Below, one piece after another: positions 32,480 through 41,526 of a stretch of DNA of 64,000 nucleotides (positions within the stretch are counted from its first letter, which is position 1; each line of letters opens with the position of its first letter). The position numbers and the translations under genes are program-made. The stretch lies in assembly GCA_964640175.1 (NCBI GenBank), contig CAZXFW010000005.1, positions 183,683 to 247,682 of the forward strand. The letters are read 5' to 3'. The notes below the pieces were generated by a model. That model was not told the DNA's origin. It did no database searches and worked only from the letters and a program-made list of their open reading frames with translations. The DNA is from JACKDX01 sp964640175. Lineage in GTDB: Bacteria; Myxococcota_A; Polyangia; Polyangiales; GCA-016699535.

Positions 32480-33235
32480 ATGCATCGTTACGGACAAGGC
32501 CTCTCGGATTTAGGAAAAAAACGACTCACCAACGAGGACTCCTTCTTTTGTGATGACGAATTGGGACTATACGTGGTTGCAGACGGAATGGGTGGTCATA
32601 ATGCAGGGGAAGTCGCCAGCCAGGAAGCCATTGATACGCTGACCGACATGGTCCGGCGTGAGCGGGCTACCCTCGAAGCCCTGGAAGCACCTGAGGTTTC
32701 GACCGATACCGTTCGACGCTCCTTGCGTTTGCTTGAAAGCGCTGTGCAAGCGTCAACCTACATGATTTTTGGCATTGCCCAGGTTGATCCCGATCAACAA
32801 GGCATGGGGACCACCGTCTCAGCGCTATTGTTACGGGGGAATTACGGGATTACAGCTCAGGTGGGAGACAGCCGCGTTTACCTCACCCGCGACCGTAAAA
32901 CCTACCAACTGACCGAAGACCACACACTCATTGCATGGCAGCTAAAGCAGGGCGTCATTACCGAAGAAGAAGCCGCCCGCTCTCCACACAAAAACGTCAT
33001 CACTCGGGCGGTGGGAAGCCGAGAATACGTCCAAGTTGATACTCGAGCGTTTTTGGTACAAGCAGGCGATAGCTTTTTGCTCTGTTCGGATGGCCTGCAC
33101 GGTTACTTGAGTGACGAAGAAATCCCCACACTCATGCAACTTGGGCCTCAACGTGCTGCACGGCAATTCATTGAGATAGCCAACCAACGTGGTGGCAAGG
33201 ACAACATCACTGCAGTGGTCATCGAACTCGAATAG
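32480..33235 (+). CDS. PP2C-family Ser/Thr protein phosphatase
   Basis: Metal-dependent cytoplasmic phosphatase of the Stp/PrpC type, the usual antagonist of Hanks-type kinases such as the two in this window. Motifs: N-E-D-S near the N-terminus, V-A-D-G-M-G-G-H-N-A-G-E, G-M-G-T-T-V, V-G-D-S-R-V-Y, S-D-G-L-H-G-Y-L, and C-terminal K-D-N-I-T-A-V-V. Its 251 residues are standard. It is divergent from the ABC exporter (92 bp between) and ends 9 bp from the convergent rpsA. Confidence 0.95.
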   Translation: MHRYGQGLSDLGKKRLTNEDSFFCDDELGLYVVADGMGGHNAGEVASQEAIDTLTDMVRRERATLEALEAPEVSTDTVRRSLRLLESAVQASTYMIFGIAQVDPDQQGMGTTVSALLLRGNYGITAQVGDSRVYLTRDRKTYQLTEDHTLIAWQLKQGVITEEEAARSPHKNVITRAVGSREYVQVDTRAFLVQAGDSFLLCSDGLHGYLSDEEIPTLMQLGPQRAARQFIEIANQRGGKDNITAVVIELE

Positions 33236-33244
33236 CGTAGACCG

Positions 33245-34996
33245 CTATGATTTGTTGAGCTCTTCTACCTTACTTCCAAGTTGTTCCTTGAGAACATCTC
33301 CGAGCGTTGCCCCTGGACGGCTCTTGGGAGTCGTGGTGGCAAGCTTGGGAGCAGCGTTTTCAGAGAATTTCACAAGATGGGACTCGTCGACGTCGATCAG
33401 ACTCAATGCAATTCGGCGCTGATCGGGATCAACCTCATAAATACGTGCCTTAATAATATCGCCTTCTTTAGTCACCTGATGGGCGTCTGTCACCGATTCA
33501 GCGCTAAGCTCAGCAAGAGGAATAAACCCCTCGATGCCACGCTGAAGCTCCACATACACGCCGCTATCCACGACAGAGAGCACGCGCACTTCAAGCGAAG
33601 TACCTTCCGGATAATCGACTTGCACCTGCTGCCAGGGATCCTCATAAAGCTGCTTGATCCCAAGCGAGACCTTACGTTCATCGTGGTTGACCGACAAAAT
33701 GATCGCCTGAACCTCGTCGCCCTTGTGGTAAAGCTCCGCAGGATTCTCAATACGCTGAGTCCAGCTTAGATCGGATTTGTGGACCATGCCGTCCACCCCA
33801 TCTTCAATGCCTACAAACACACCGTACTCGGTGACCGATACCACATTGCCACGCACGATATCGCCAGGGCTGTAACGCTTGATAAATTCATTCCACGGAT
33901 CGGGCGCAAGCTGCTTGAGGCCCAAGCTGATGCGCTTATTGTCTGCATCAACTTCGAGCACCTGACACTCAATCTCTACGCCGGTCTCCAACATTTTCGA
34001 AGGATGTTTTGCCTTGCCCCAGCTCATCTCGCTGACGTGAATCAACCCTTCGATTCCATCTTCAATCTGCACAAACGCCCCGTAATCGGTCACAGACATG
34101 ACCTTGCCGCTGATACGCTTGCCTGGAGGATAGGATTCCACGGCATGAAGCCATGGATCTTCGGTGGTTTGTTTGAGTCCGAGCGAAACGCGCTCTGTTT
34201 CGGCGTTATATTTTAAGACTTTGACCTCAACCTGATCACCGACATTAAACACCTCTGAGGGATGATTAATGCGCCCCCAGCTCATGTCCGTAATGTGTAG
34301 CAAGCCATCAATGCCGCCAAGATCCACGAACGCTCCGTACTCAGTGATGTTTTTGATGAGGCCGGTCACCACCATCCCCTCTTGAAGCTGCTGAAGCGTC
34401 TGCTCTTTGAGGGCATTGCGCTCGCTCTCAAGGAGTGCACGGCGGGATAGCACGATGTTTCCGCGCTTTTTGTTGAACTTGATGACTTTAAACTGGTGGG
34501 TCTCGCCAAGAAGCTTATCCAAGTTACGGATGGGGCGCAGATCCACCTGAGAGCCGGGTAAAAATGCTTTGACGCCACCACGAATGGTCACTGACAAGCC
34601 ACCTTTAACACGTGCCGTGATCGTGCCTTCAATTAGCTCGTCACGCTCACACGCTTCGCTGATCTCATCCCACACGCGCAGCTTGTCTGCCTTTTCCTTT
34701 GACAGTAACACCAAGCCGTCGTCATTTTCGGTAGCCTCTACCAACACATCCACGCGATCTCCAGGCTGCACCCGAATCTCACCGGAAGGCTCTGCAAACT
34801 CGGCCAACGAAATCACACCTTCAGACTTGAACCCGATGTCCACAACCACGGTGTCTTTATTGACTTGAACTACCGTGCCTTTGACGATTTCTCCCTCTTG
34901 CAGCACATCGGCAGCAGCGGCCGTTTTCTCAAATAAGCTAGCAAAGCTCTCAGCGCCGGCCTTGGCGTGATGTGCATGGTCTGAAGTAGGGGTCAT
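33245..34996 (-). CDS. rpsA: 30S ribosomal protein S1
   Basis: RNA-binding ribosomal protein that helps mRNA initiation. Six S1 (OB-fold) repeats follow each other. Clear repeats begin at G-E-I-V-K-G-T-V-V-Q-V, then D-E-L-I-E-G-T-I-T-A, then G-M-V-V-T-G-L-I-K-N-I-T-E-Y-G-A-F-V-D, and so on with V-x-D-Y-G-A-F-V-x-x. Length 583 fits six repeats. The C-terminal 35 residues (T-P-K-S-R-P-G-A-T-L-G-D-V-L) are typical of the S1 tail. cmk lies immediately upstream, the standard cmk-rpsA order. Confidence 0.96.
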   Translation of the reverse strand: MTPTSDHAHHAKAGAESFASLFEKTAAAADVLQEGEIVKGTVVQVNKDTVVVDIGFKSEGVISLAEFAEPSGEIRVQPGDRVDVLVEATENDDGLVLLSKEKADKLRVWDEISEACERDELIEGTITARVKGGLSVTIRGGVKAFLPGSQVDLRPIRNLDKLLGETHQFKVIKFNKKRGNIVLSRRALLESERNALKEQTLQQLQEGMVVTGLIKNITEYGAFVDLGGIDGLLHITDMSWGRINHPSEVFNVGDQVEVKVLKYNAETERVSLGLKQTTEDPWLHAVESYPPGKRISGKVMSVTDYGAFVQIEDGIEGLIHVSEMSWGKAKHPSKMLETGVEIECQVLEVDADNKRISLGLKQLAPDPWNEFIKRYSPGDIVRGNVVSVTEYGVFVGIEDGVDGMVHKSDLSWTQRIENPAELYHKGDEVQAIILSVNHDERKVSLGIKQLYEDPWQQVQVDYPEGTSLEVRVLSVVDSGVYVELQRGIEGFIPLAELSAESVTDAHQVTKEGDIIKARIYEVDPDQRRIALSLIDVDESHLVKFSENAAPKLATTTPKSRPGATLGDVLKEQLGSKVEELNKS

Positions 34997-35037
34997 CGTC
35001 TAGGGTGGTCCTTTCTCTTGGCGAAAATTGAGGGCGA

Positions 35038-35066
35038 AAGCTAGCAGCGACGGGCCCAGATGTCAA
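35038..35066 (-). promoter_or_regulatory. Possible sigma-70 promoter for rpsA
   Basis: On the minus strand TTGACA (35061-35066) and TAGCTT (35038-35043) are separated by 17 nt. The -35 is perfect and the -10 only moderate. It overlaps the cmk stop codon and would give rpsA its own transcript, as in other bacteria. This is inference. Confidence 0.4.
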
Positions 35067-35794
35067 TCAGACCCCTTTTTTTCGGGATGAGTTGCCCGCT
35101 GGCCTTCAATCACCAGCCAATAGAGCTGCTCTACCACCTGCTCCAGCCCAAGATCAGTACTGTCCATAAGGGTAGCATCAGGGGCAGGTTTAAGGGGAGC
35201 CACGGCCCGACCCATATCCTGGGCATCCCGTTGCCGAATTTGCTCAAGTACCGCCTCAAAGGTAGTGCCAGCGCCTCGCTCGGTAAGCTCCAAATAACGA
35301 CGGCGGGCCCGGGCTTCTTCGCTGGCCGTAAGGAATACTTTCACGTCTGCATCTGGAAACACCACCGTGCCGATGTCCCGCCCTTCGAGGATCACCCCTC
35401 CCTCTTTTCCGAGATCCCGCTGAATGTCGAGCAACGCGTCACGTACCTCCGGGTAGGTAGACACATCACTGGCCGCCTGAGCAATGCGTTGGGTTCGAAT
35501 CTCTTTCGCGCAGTCTTGACCATCCACAAAGAGGTGGCTGCTTCCGTCCGCCGCATTCTCAAACCGTAGAGTCACTTGCCGTGCCAGTTCTCCCATGCGC
35601 TGACGATCGTTAAAACCGACGCCATGCTGGTCTGCAGCCCACGCTACCCCGCGATAAAGCGCACCGGTATCTACCAATACAAACCCGAGTTTTTTTGCCA
35701 GCAACTTAGCCGCAGAACTTTTACCCGCTCCTGCAGGGCCATCAATGGCGACCACAGGCTTACGTAACTTCGTCAATGTCCGCTCCAAGTTCAC
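35063..35794 (-). CDS. cmk: Cytidylate kinase
   Basis: Phosphorylates CMP and dCMP with ATP. P-loop I-D-G-P-A-G-A-G-K-S-S; D-T-G-A-L-Y-R substrate motif; central G-R-D-I-G-T-V-V-F-P-D-A; and C-terminal D-S-T-D-L. At 243 residues it is slightly longer than E. coli Cmk (227). The GTG start at 35794 overlaps the aroA stop by 35 nt. A later GTG near 35755 would give a short opening nearer the family norm. The start is uncertain, the identity is not. Confidence 0.94.
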   Translation of the reverse strand: MNLERTLTKLRKPVVAIDGPAGAGKSSAAKLLAKKLGFVLVDTGALYRGVAWAADQHGVGFNDRQRMGELARQVTLRFENAADGSSHLFVDGQDCAKEIRTQRIAQAASDVSTYPEVRDALLDIQRDLGKEGGVILEGRDIGTVVFPDADVKVFLTASEEARARRRYLELTERGAGTTFEAVLEQIRQRDAQDMGRAVAPLKPAPDATLMDSTDLGLEQVVEQLYWLVIEGQRATHPEKKGSD

Positions 35795-37103
35795 GCATCA
35801 GTCCTACAAATCCTGGAAAGCTAGTTTCGATACATCCAACGTCTTCGACCACGCTTTCGCCTTTGGTAGCCATTGCTAGCACAGCCGCTGTCATTGCAAT
35901 GCGATGATCGCCACGGCTATGCACGTGCCCTGGCTGCCACGATGGTTGGCCCTGAATCTGCAACCCGTCCGGATACTCCTCACATTGAATGCCAAATGCC
36001 TTCAATGTCTCCGCCGTAGCAGCAATGCGATCGCTCTCTTTAACTCGAAGTTCACTGGCGTCACGTATCCCCGTCGCTCCCTGTGCAGACGCCGCCAGAG
36101 CACACGCGATGGGCACTTCGTCAATCATGCGCGTCAGGAGCTCTCCACCAATGTTAATGCCCCGCACAGGCCCGGAAGTGACTCGAAGCTCCGCAATAGG
36201 CTCTCCGCCTACCACTTCGCCTTGAGGCTCGTACTGAATGTCCGATCCCATCAGACGCATCGCATCCAAAAACCCTGTGCGTGTCGGGTTGACCCCCACT
36301 TGCTCCAACACGACATCGCTACCTTTAACCACGCGCGCTGCAGCAAGGACAAATGCGGCACTTGAAATGTCGGAAGGAACTTGCCAATGCATGCCCGGCC
36401 AGCTCCTGTCCCATGACGTGGGATCGAGCACCACAATCGAACCCACCGTTTCAATTGGTGCACCAAGCGCGAGCAGCATCCTCTCGGTGTGATCGCGCGA
36501 AACCACTGGCTCGTTCAACACCGTCGGTCCACTGGCATATAAGCCACTCAGCAATAAGGCACTCTTAACCTGAGCGCTCGCCACTGGCATCTCATACTGC
36601 AAGCCTTTGAGGCGCTCCCCTGACGGCAGGCCTTCAATTCGAAGAGGCGGGTAGATCTCACCTGGTTTTTTCCCCGATACGCCGTGAATCTTTGCCCCAC
36701 GTGCTTCGAGAGGGTCCACAATCCGGCGCATAGGGCGCGAGCCCAGCGATGCATCTCCTGTTAACACGCTTTCAAAAGGCTGAGCGCTCAGCAAGCCCGC
36801 GAACAAACGCATGCTCGTTCCTGAATTTCCACAGTCGATGTCGCTCTCAGGGCGGCGCAAGCCTTCCAAGCCCACGCCCACAATTTCGGCACATCCCCCA
36901 GAACGCAGCGAAATGCTGACACCCATACTCTGTAACGCTCGCGCCGTAGAAATGTTGTCCGCTCCATGAGAAAGGCCTTCAACGGTGGAAGTCCCATCCG
37001 CCAACGCAGCAAAAAGCAATGCACGATGGCCAATTGATTTATCACCTGGCGCTCGGACACGACCTCGTAAGGGATTGCCTCCACGTATGCGTAGTTTTTT
37101 CAT
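35760..37103 (-). CDS. aroA: 3-phosphoshikimate 1-carboxyvinyltransferase (EPSP synthase)
   Basis: Shikimate-pathway enzyme joining shikimate-3-phosphate to PEP. Motifs: P-G-D-K-S-I-G-H-R (PEP and S3P binding), D-C-G-N-S-G-T-S-M-R, V-A-S-A-Q-V-K-S-A-L, R-V-K-E-S-D-R-I, and G-D-H-R-I-A-M. Its 447 residues are typical of class II-like enzymes. It overlaps the upstream lipoprotein by 4 nt and cmk downstream by 35 nt, so lipoprotein-aroA-cmk-rpsA are one unit. Confidence 0.95.
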   Translation of the reverse strand: MKKLRIRGGNPLRGRVRAPGDKSIGHRALLFAALADGTSTVEGLSHGADNISTARALQSMGVSISLRSGGCAEIVGVGLEGLRRPESDIDCGNSGTSMRLFAGLLSAQPFESVLTGDASLGSRPMRRIVDPLEARGAKIHGVSGKKPGEIYPPLRIEGLPSGERLKGLQYEMPVASAQVKSALLLSGLYASGPTVLNEPVVSRDHTERMLLALGAPIETVGSIVVLDPTSWDRSWPGMHWQVPSDISSAAFVLAAARVVKGSDVVLEQVGVNPTRTGFLDAMRLMGSDIQYEPQGEVVGGEPIAELRVTSGPVRGINIGGELLTRMIDEVPIACALAASAQGATGIRDASELRVKESDRIAATAETLKAFGIQCEEYPDGLQIQGQPSWQPGHVHSRGDHRIAMTAAVLAMATKGESVVEDVGCIETSFPGFVGLMRELGADIDEVT

Positions 37104-38083
37104 TGCTGTTTACGTGATAATTTTGAAAGATCTGAAAAGCGCGAAGCAATGACGGCAGCATCATTCTCCGGCACTTCAATCGTTAACAAAAGCTGACCGT
37201 CGGTCGCATAAATTGACGCATTATCAAACACGGGACGTAAGCCTAATGCCATGACCAAAAAATTGGCTCGATAGCGGGCCACAAGTTCTTTAGCCTGAGC
37301 CGCCGCCCCCTGTGCCAACTCGCTGGAAGCCACGTGAAACCCCAAATTCACACGGGCCGTTTCATCGATATCCATGCGTAATCCCATACGTTGAAAATGC
37401 GTCAGCACCTCTGGCAACGGACCTTGCCTAAAAAACGGAACGTTTGCAAAGAACGAATCCTTTGAAATTCGTGCCTGAACCTCCGGTGTTCCTTGCACCA
37501 CTAAACACAAAAGCGTTTCATCAAAACCGTATTTTTCACGCAAAAGCTTCAACGCCACATGCTGCGTTTCTTGGTCGTCAAGACGTTTACGTAGTTGCGC
37601 AATGCGCTCCTGTGAGGCTATCACCCAAACGTCTTTCGCCAAGAACTCCGCGCGCAAGGACAAATCGAAACGTATTGCAAACGCATTGAGCGATTGAGAA
37701 TCATGCTGGCCCCTCAACAACATGATGGTTGTTGGCTGAGCATTTGCGTCGTAGCTCACTCCCATCACGAACTCGTTACTCCGGTCTAATATCTCACCGA
37801 CATCCACGGCATCAGTTCCCTGAGCATTTGCAAGAGTGTGTACCATCACATTTCGGATGGAGGGATAGCTTTGCGTTTTGCGTAACTGCGCAAGATGAAC
37901 CCGCAATGCCACCGACATATCGACGGGCAACAAATCGCCCAGCTTGGCGGGCAGCACTACCTCTGCCTCCTTCTTCACAGAAGCGCCACCGCACCCGGCA
38001 AGCACTAAAAGCAGCACGCCGAGTTTCCTACACAAAGCTCGCTGGAGCCCTTTTTGCCCAAAGGAAACGAGTATCTGGATCAT
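37100..38083 (-). CDS. Lipoprotein of unknown function, coupled to aroA
   Basis: I do not recognise this family. The lipobox L-V-L-A-G-C follows a basic stretch and hydrophobic core. Start 38083 gives a plausible signal (31 residues); starts at 38110 or 38128 are also in frame. The mature part (about 300 residues) contains a G-D-L-L-P-x-D motif and a long alternating alpha/beta pattern. It resembles proteins that begin with V-D-x-x-x-x-L-R-V-D, seen in myxobacterial lipoproteins I cannot name. It shares 4 nt with aroA. No catalytic motif seen. Confidence 0.7.
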   Translation of the reverse strand: MIQILVSFGQKGLQRALCRKLGVLLLVLAGCGGASVKKEAEVVLPAKLGDLLPVDMSVALRVHLAQLRKTQSYPSIRNVMVHTLANAQGTDAVDVGEILDRSNEFVMGVSYDANAQPTTIMLLRGQHDSQSLNAFAIRFDLSLRAEFLAKDVWVIASQERIAQLRKRLDDQETQHVALKLLREKYGFDETLLCLVVQGTPEVQARISKDSFFANVPFFRQGPLPEVLTHFQRMGLRMDIDETARVNLGFHVASSELAQGAAAQAKELVARYRANFLVMALGLRPVFDNASIYATDGQLLLTIEVPENDAAVIASRFSDLSKLSRKQQ

Positions 38084-38128
38084 GACGGCCCGCGTTTCTA
38101 CTACGTTCATCCCAGAAAAGCGACTCAT

Positions 38129-38389
38129 GGCTTATGCCCCAGTGTTTCAGGAACTTGATGCAACCCCAGAAGGCAACTGGATGGCATCCTGTCGCCGTTC
38201 CGACCGTAGGATCACCTTGTCAGGTTAGGCGAGGACCAGGTGTGCCAAAGTGTGCCAAACCCAACCAGCCTATAGGTCAAATTGCTGAATGATTAGAAAG
38301 AAAAATCGCGTTTTCAACCCTTGGCATGCTTCTAGCTATATAACGCACCTGAGCCATCCTGAGGGGTGGACCATGAAAGGATAAGTCTT
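38129..38389. promoter_or_regulatory. Divergent intergenic region
   Basis: Holds GTGTGCCAAA twice in tandem (38240-38259) and a TGGCATGCTTCTAGCT sequence (38322-38337) with GG and GC at sigma-54 spacing but mismatches at -21 and -13. It also holds a TATATAA stretch (about 38336-38342) that could be a sigma-70 -10. It must supply promoters for both the lipoprotein-aroA unit and the Cys-rich lipoprotein. Confidence 0.35.
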
Positions 38390-38854
38390 ATGAGATATTC
38401 GAATTACCTTGGGTTAGCGGCAATGCTGTTTGCCACGGCCTGTAGCAACGGCGGCGAAGAATCCACGGCAAATCGTGTGCCACTTCTTAGCCAACCCACC
38501 GAAGGGGATTGTCCAGAAGGTCAGCAGAAGGTCTGTTCCCTGATCGCGGGTGCCGCAGAAGAAGAGTGCCGCTGCTGGGACGGAAGCTTTGTCCCAGAGG
38601 ATGAATGCGAGGGAAGCGTTACTACCATCCCTTATACTGAAGCCGCTTTCGATATCTCTACCAATCACTCTGAGGATAACAATCCAGCAACCATCGACCC
38701 TGAGTCCTGTCCGGATGACTATGCTGTCGCCTGTGCGGCAATTTATCCTCCGACGGATGATCTCTGTGGATGTGTTCTGATTCCTTCAGATAAAGAAGAA
38801 GGCGAAGTCTGCTTAGGAGAGTCGGAACCTGGAGAAGCTCCTAGCTCACCGTAA
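38390..38854 (+). CDS. Cysteine-rich lipoprotein, 154 residues
   Basis: ATG at 38390 with AAAGGA 8 nt before it, and a short signal peptide ending A-T-A-C. The mature part is acidic and contains three groups of cysteines (G-D-C-P-E...V-C-S; E-E-C-R-C-W; S-C-P-D-D-Y-A-V-A-C, L-C-G-C-V). The spacing C-P...V-A-C...L-C-G-C repeats twice, so it may be an internal duplication with disulfides. The function is unknown. It stands alone between divergent and convergent neighbours. Confidence 0.75.
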   Translation: MRYSNYLGLAAMLFATACSNGGEESTANRVPLLSQPTEGDCPEGQQKVCSLIAGAAEEECRCWDGSFVPEDECEGSVTTIPYTEAAFDISTNHSEDNNPATIDPESCPDDYAVACAAIYPPTDDLCGCVLIPSDKEEGEVCLGESEPGEAPSSP

Positions 38855-38862
38855 CGTGACGC

Positions 38863-38878
38863 ACCTTGTTAACAAGGT
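38863..38878. other. Perfect 16-bp palindrome at the mutS 3' end
   Basis: ACCTTGTT-AACAAGGT, with no loop, sits between the convergent lipoprotein and mutS genes and touches the mutS stop. It may aid termination on both sides or bind a dimeric regulator. There is no T-run. Confidence 0.4.
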
Positions 38879-41526
38879 TAGCGTTTGAGCAGCCGTGCAC
38901 GAATTTTATACAATTCACTTAGCCCTTCGATCGGAGAAGTATGATCCAAATCAAGCGCTAAGAGTTCGGCCCGAAGCTGCTCAAACGCTGCATCTTGGTT
39001 TAGAGACGGCGCCCTATCTTCGACCTCTACCCTGCCTTGCGAAGAATGCGTCGATGAAATCCCAGGCTGCTCAAGGGCCGCAAGCTTGCGTTTGGCAGCA
39101 TCGAGCACTGCTTTAGGCAGCCCCGCAAGCTCCGCTACCTCTACACCATAACTACGGCTGACAGCACCTGGGACAAGCTTGTGCAAAAACACAATCTTTC
39201 CTTCATGATCATGCACCAATACGTTGTAATTCTTTGCATGGCCATCACTTTGATCTACCAACGCGCAAAGCTCATGGTAATGCGTCGCAAACAAGGTGCG
39301 GCAACGCATCTGCCGAGCAAGATGCTCAGCGACAGCCCACGCAATCGCAAGCCCATCGTAGGTACTCGTTCCGCGCCCAATCTCATCGAGCAAAATCAAT
39401 GAACGTGAAGTGGCCCCATGAAGCAAGTTCGCGGTTTCCTGCATTTCCACCATGAACGTGCTCTGACCACGCGAAAGATTGTCACTCGCTCCGATGCGAG
39501 TAAACACGCGGTCCACTAGCCCAATGTGAGCCGATTTGGCAGCCACATAACCGCCTGCTTGGGCCATGATCACAGAAAGCGCCACCTGTCTCATCATGGT
39601 GGACTTGCCCGCCATATTCGGCCCCGTAAGAATGGCAAGGCTCTCTCCCTGTGCATCAAGCGTGATATCGTTGGGCACGAAACTTCCAGCTTCAGCTAAT
39701 TTCTCCACCACTGGATGCCGGCTTGCCAAAAGCTCAAGCCTACTGCTTGTGTCCATCACAGGCCGAACGTAATCATGCCGCAGAGCAAGCTCTGCCCAAC
39801 ACGCGCTGACATCCAATGCAGCCAACCCCCTCGCCAGCTGGCGGATACGCATGGCCTGCTTCGCAACTTCCGAACGCAGATCATTAAAAAGTGTTTCTTC
39901 GATGGCATAAAGCTGCTCGTCAGCCGTCAGGATTTTGATTTGCAGCGCTTCGAGCTCATCGGTGATATAGCGCTCTGAGCCCACCAGTGTTTGTCTTCGC
40001 CGATAGTGCACTGGGACATTGGTGGCTTTGGAACGGCTTACTTCGATGTAATAACCAAACGCCCTGGTATATTTTACTTTTAGCGACGAAATCCCCGTGC
40101 GTGCGCGCTCCAACTGCTCTAGCTCCAGGATGATGTCTTTACTGGAAGACGACAGGCCACGAAGCTCATCGATACGAGGATCCACACCTTTTTTGAATAC
40201 TTCCGCTGCCCCGATGGCCGCAGGCGGCGAATCCACTAAAACAGCTTCCAGTCGCTCCAATACTTCATGACAGCTCTCTACAGAACACACAGGCATTAAT
40301 GTACGTGTTACCTCCACGTCGGCATGATCACGCACCAAGCCCATTAGGGTCTGCGCACTCTTTAGCCCATCTCGAAGTGCTCCCAGCTCCCTAGGGGTAG
40401 CCAAGGCCGATTCAACCCGTGTTGCCAGTCGTTCAAGATCCTGAATTGCGGACAACGCGTCACGCACTTGTTTTCGAAGCAACGTCTGCTTCATCAGCGC
40501 CTCAATGGCATCGTGTCTTTGACGAATAATTGCCAGATCAGCCAACGGCGCAAGCAAATGTCTTCTAAACAGCCGCGCACCCATGCTTGAGCATGTTTGA
40601 TCCAATAGGTGCACGAGTGATCCCACCCGCTCTCCAGATAGCGTGCTGACAATTTCCAAATTTCTAACGGCCGTTGCGTCCAAGCCCACAAAACTTCCCG
40701 TCTCATAACGTTGCAAGCGAAATTTCGTATGCATTTGAGACGGCTGATGATCACGCACATAACTCAACGCAAGCGTCATCGCATACTGCGCACATAGGTT
40801 AAAATCCTTCGTCTCGACCGTGGATGCTTCTTTGCTAATCCAATCCTTCAAATTGTCATCGAATTCGCTGACATCCGTATCCTCTGCATCCATGCGCACC
40901 ACAGCCCGTCGCAGCATGTGTTCAAGCGCAGAAGACAACTCCAACGCCAAAGAATTGTGATTAATTAACACTTCTCGCGGCTGCAGTCTGCCAAGCTCGG
41001 CCAACGCATCAGCCGTTGAAGACAGTTCACATACAAAAAATTCTGCGGTTGATAACTCCAAGGCAGCCAACCCAAGCCCCTCTGGCAATACGGCCACTGT
41101 CACAAAGTAGTTATGCTCGCGGGCATCGAGCGCATCGTGCTCCAACACTAACCCAGGCGTAATTACCCGCACCACTTCCCGTGGCACCACGCCTTTAACA
41201 GTACTCGGATCGGCCATCTGCTCACATAACGCAACACGCTGACCTAACTGTAAAAGCTTGCATATGTAACCTAACGCCGCATGATGCGGCACGCCCGCCA
41301 TCGGAATATTCTCGCCCTGGCGATCCTTGCCGCGAGACGTCAGCGTCAAATCAAGCATGCGCGACGCTCGCTCAGCATCTTCGAAAAACATCTCATAAAA
41401 ATCACCTAAACGAAAAAACAAAATCGTGTCGGGATACTGCGCTTTACACCGAAGGTACTGTTGCATGACCGGCGTATGGCGATCACCATGCTGTTTTTGC
41501 ATTTCAGCAGAGTGCTCAGTCCGCAT
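38878..41526 (-). CDS. mutS: DNA mismatch repair protein MutS
   Basis: Recognises mismatches and starts repair. Domain I has the F-x-E-type contact (R-L-G-D-F-Y-E-M-F, about residue 42). The ATPase has P-loop T-G-P-N-M-A-G-K-S-T-M-M, the S-T-F-M-V-E-M signature, and Walker B L-I-L-L-D-E-I-G-R-G-T-S-T-Y-D-G. Its 882 residues are normal for MutS1. The start overlaps the preceding lipoprotein stop by 1 nt (TGATG), so translation is coupled. No mutL is in the window. Confidence 0.97.
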   Translation of the reverse strand: MRTEHSAEMQKQHGDRHTPVMQQYLRCKAQYPDTILFFRLGDFYEMFFEDAERASRMLDLTLTSRGKDRQGENIPMAGVPHHAALGYICKLLQLGQRVALCEQMADPSTVKGVVPREVVRVITPGLVLEHDALDAREHNYFVTVAVLPEGLGLAALELSTAEFFVCELSSTADALAELGRLQPREVLINHNSLALELSSALEHMLRRAVVRMDAEDTDVSEFDDNLKDWISKEASTVETKDFNLCAQYAMTLALSYVRDHQPSQMHTKFRLQRYETGSFVGLDATAVRNLEIVSTLSGERVGSLVHLLDQTCSSMGARLFRRHLLAPLADLAIIRQRHDAIEALMKQTLLRKQVRDALSAIQDLERLATRVESALATPRELGALRDGLKSAQTLMGLVRDHADVEVTRTLMPVCSVESCHEVLERLEAVLVDSPPAAIGAAEVFKKGVDPRIDELRGLSSSSKDIILELEQLERARTGISSLKVKYTRAFGYYIEVSRSKATNVPVHYRRRQTLVGSERYITDELEALQIKILTADEQLYAIEETLFNDLRSEVAKQAMRIRQLARGLAALDVSACWAELALRHDYVRPVMDTSSRLELLASRHPVVEKLAEAGSFVPNDITLDAQGESLAILTGPNMAGKSTMMRQVALSVIMAQAGGYVAAKSAHIGLVDRVFTRIGASDNLSRGQSTFMVEMQETANLLHGATSRSLILLDEIGRGTSTYDGLAIAWAVAEHLARQMRCRTLFATHYHELCALVDQSDGHAKNYNVLVHDHEGKIVFLHKLVPGAVSRSYGVEVAELAGLPKAVLDAAKRKLAALEQPGISSTHSSQGRVEVEDRAPSLNQDAAFEQLRAELLALDLDHTSPIEGLSELYKIRARLLKR

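Noticed and set aside
38240..38260. Tandem TTTGGCACAC on the minus strand as a sigma-54 promoter
   Set aside because: The GG-to-GC distance is 9 nt instead of 10, so it does not fit the promoter.
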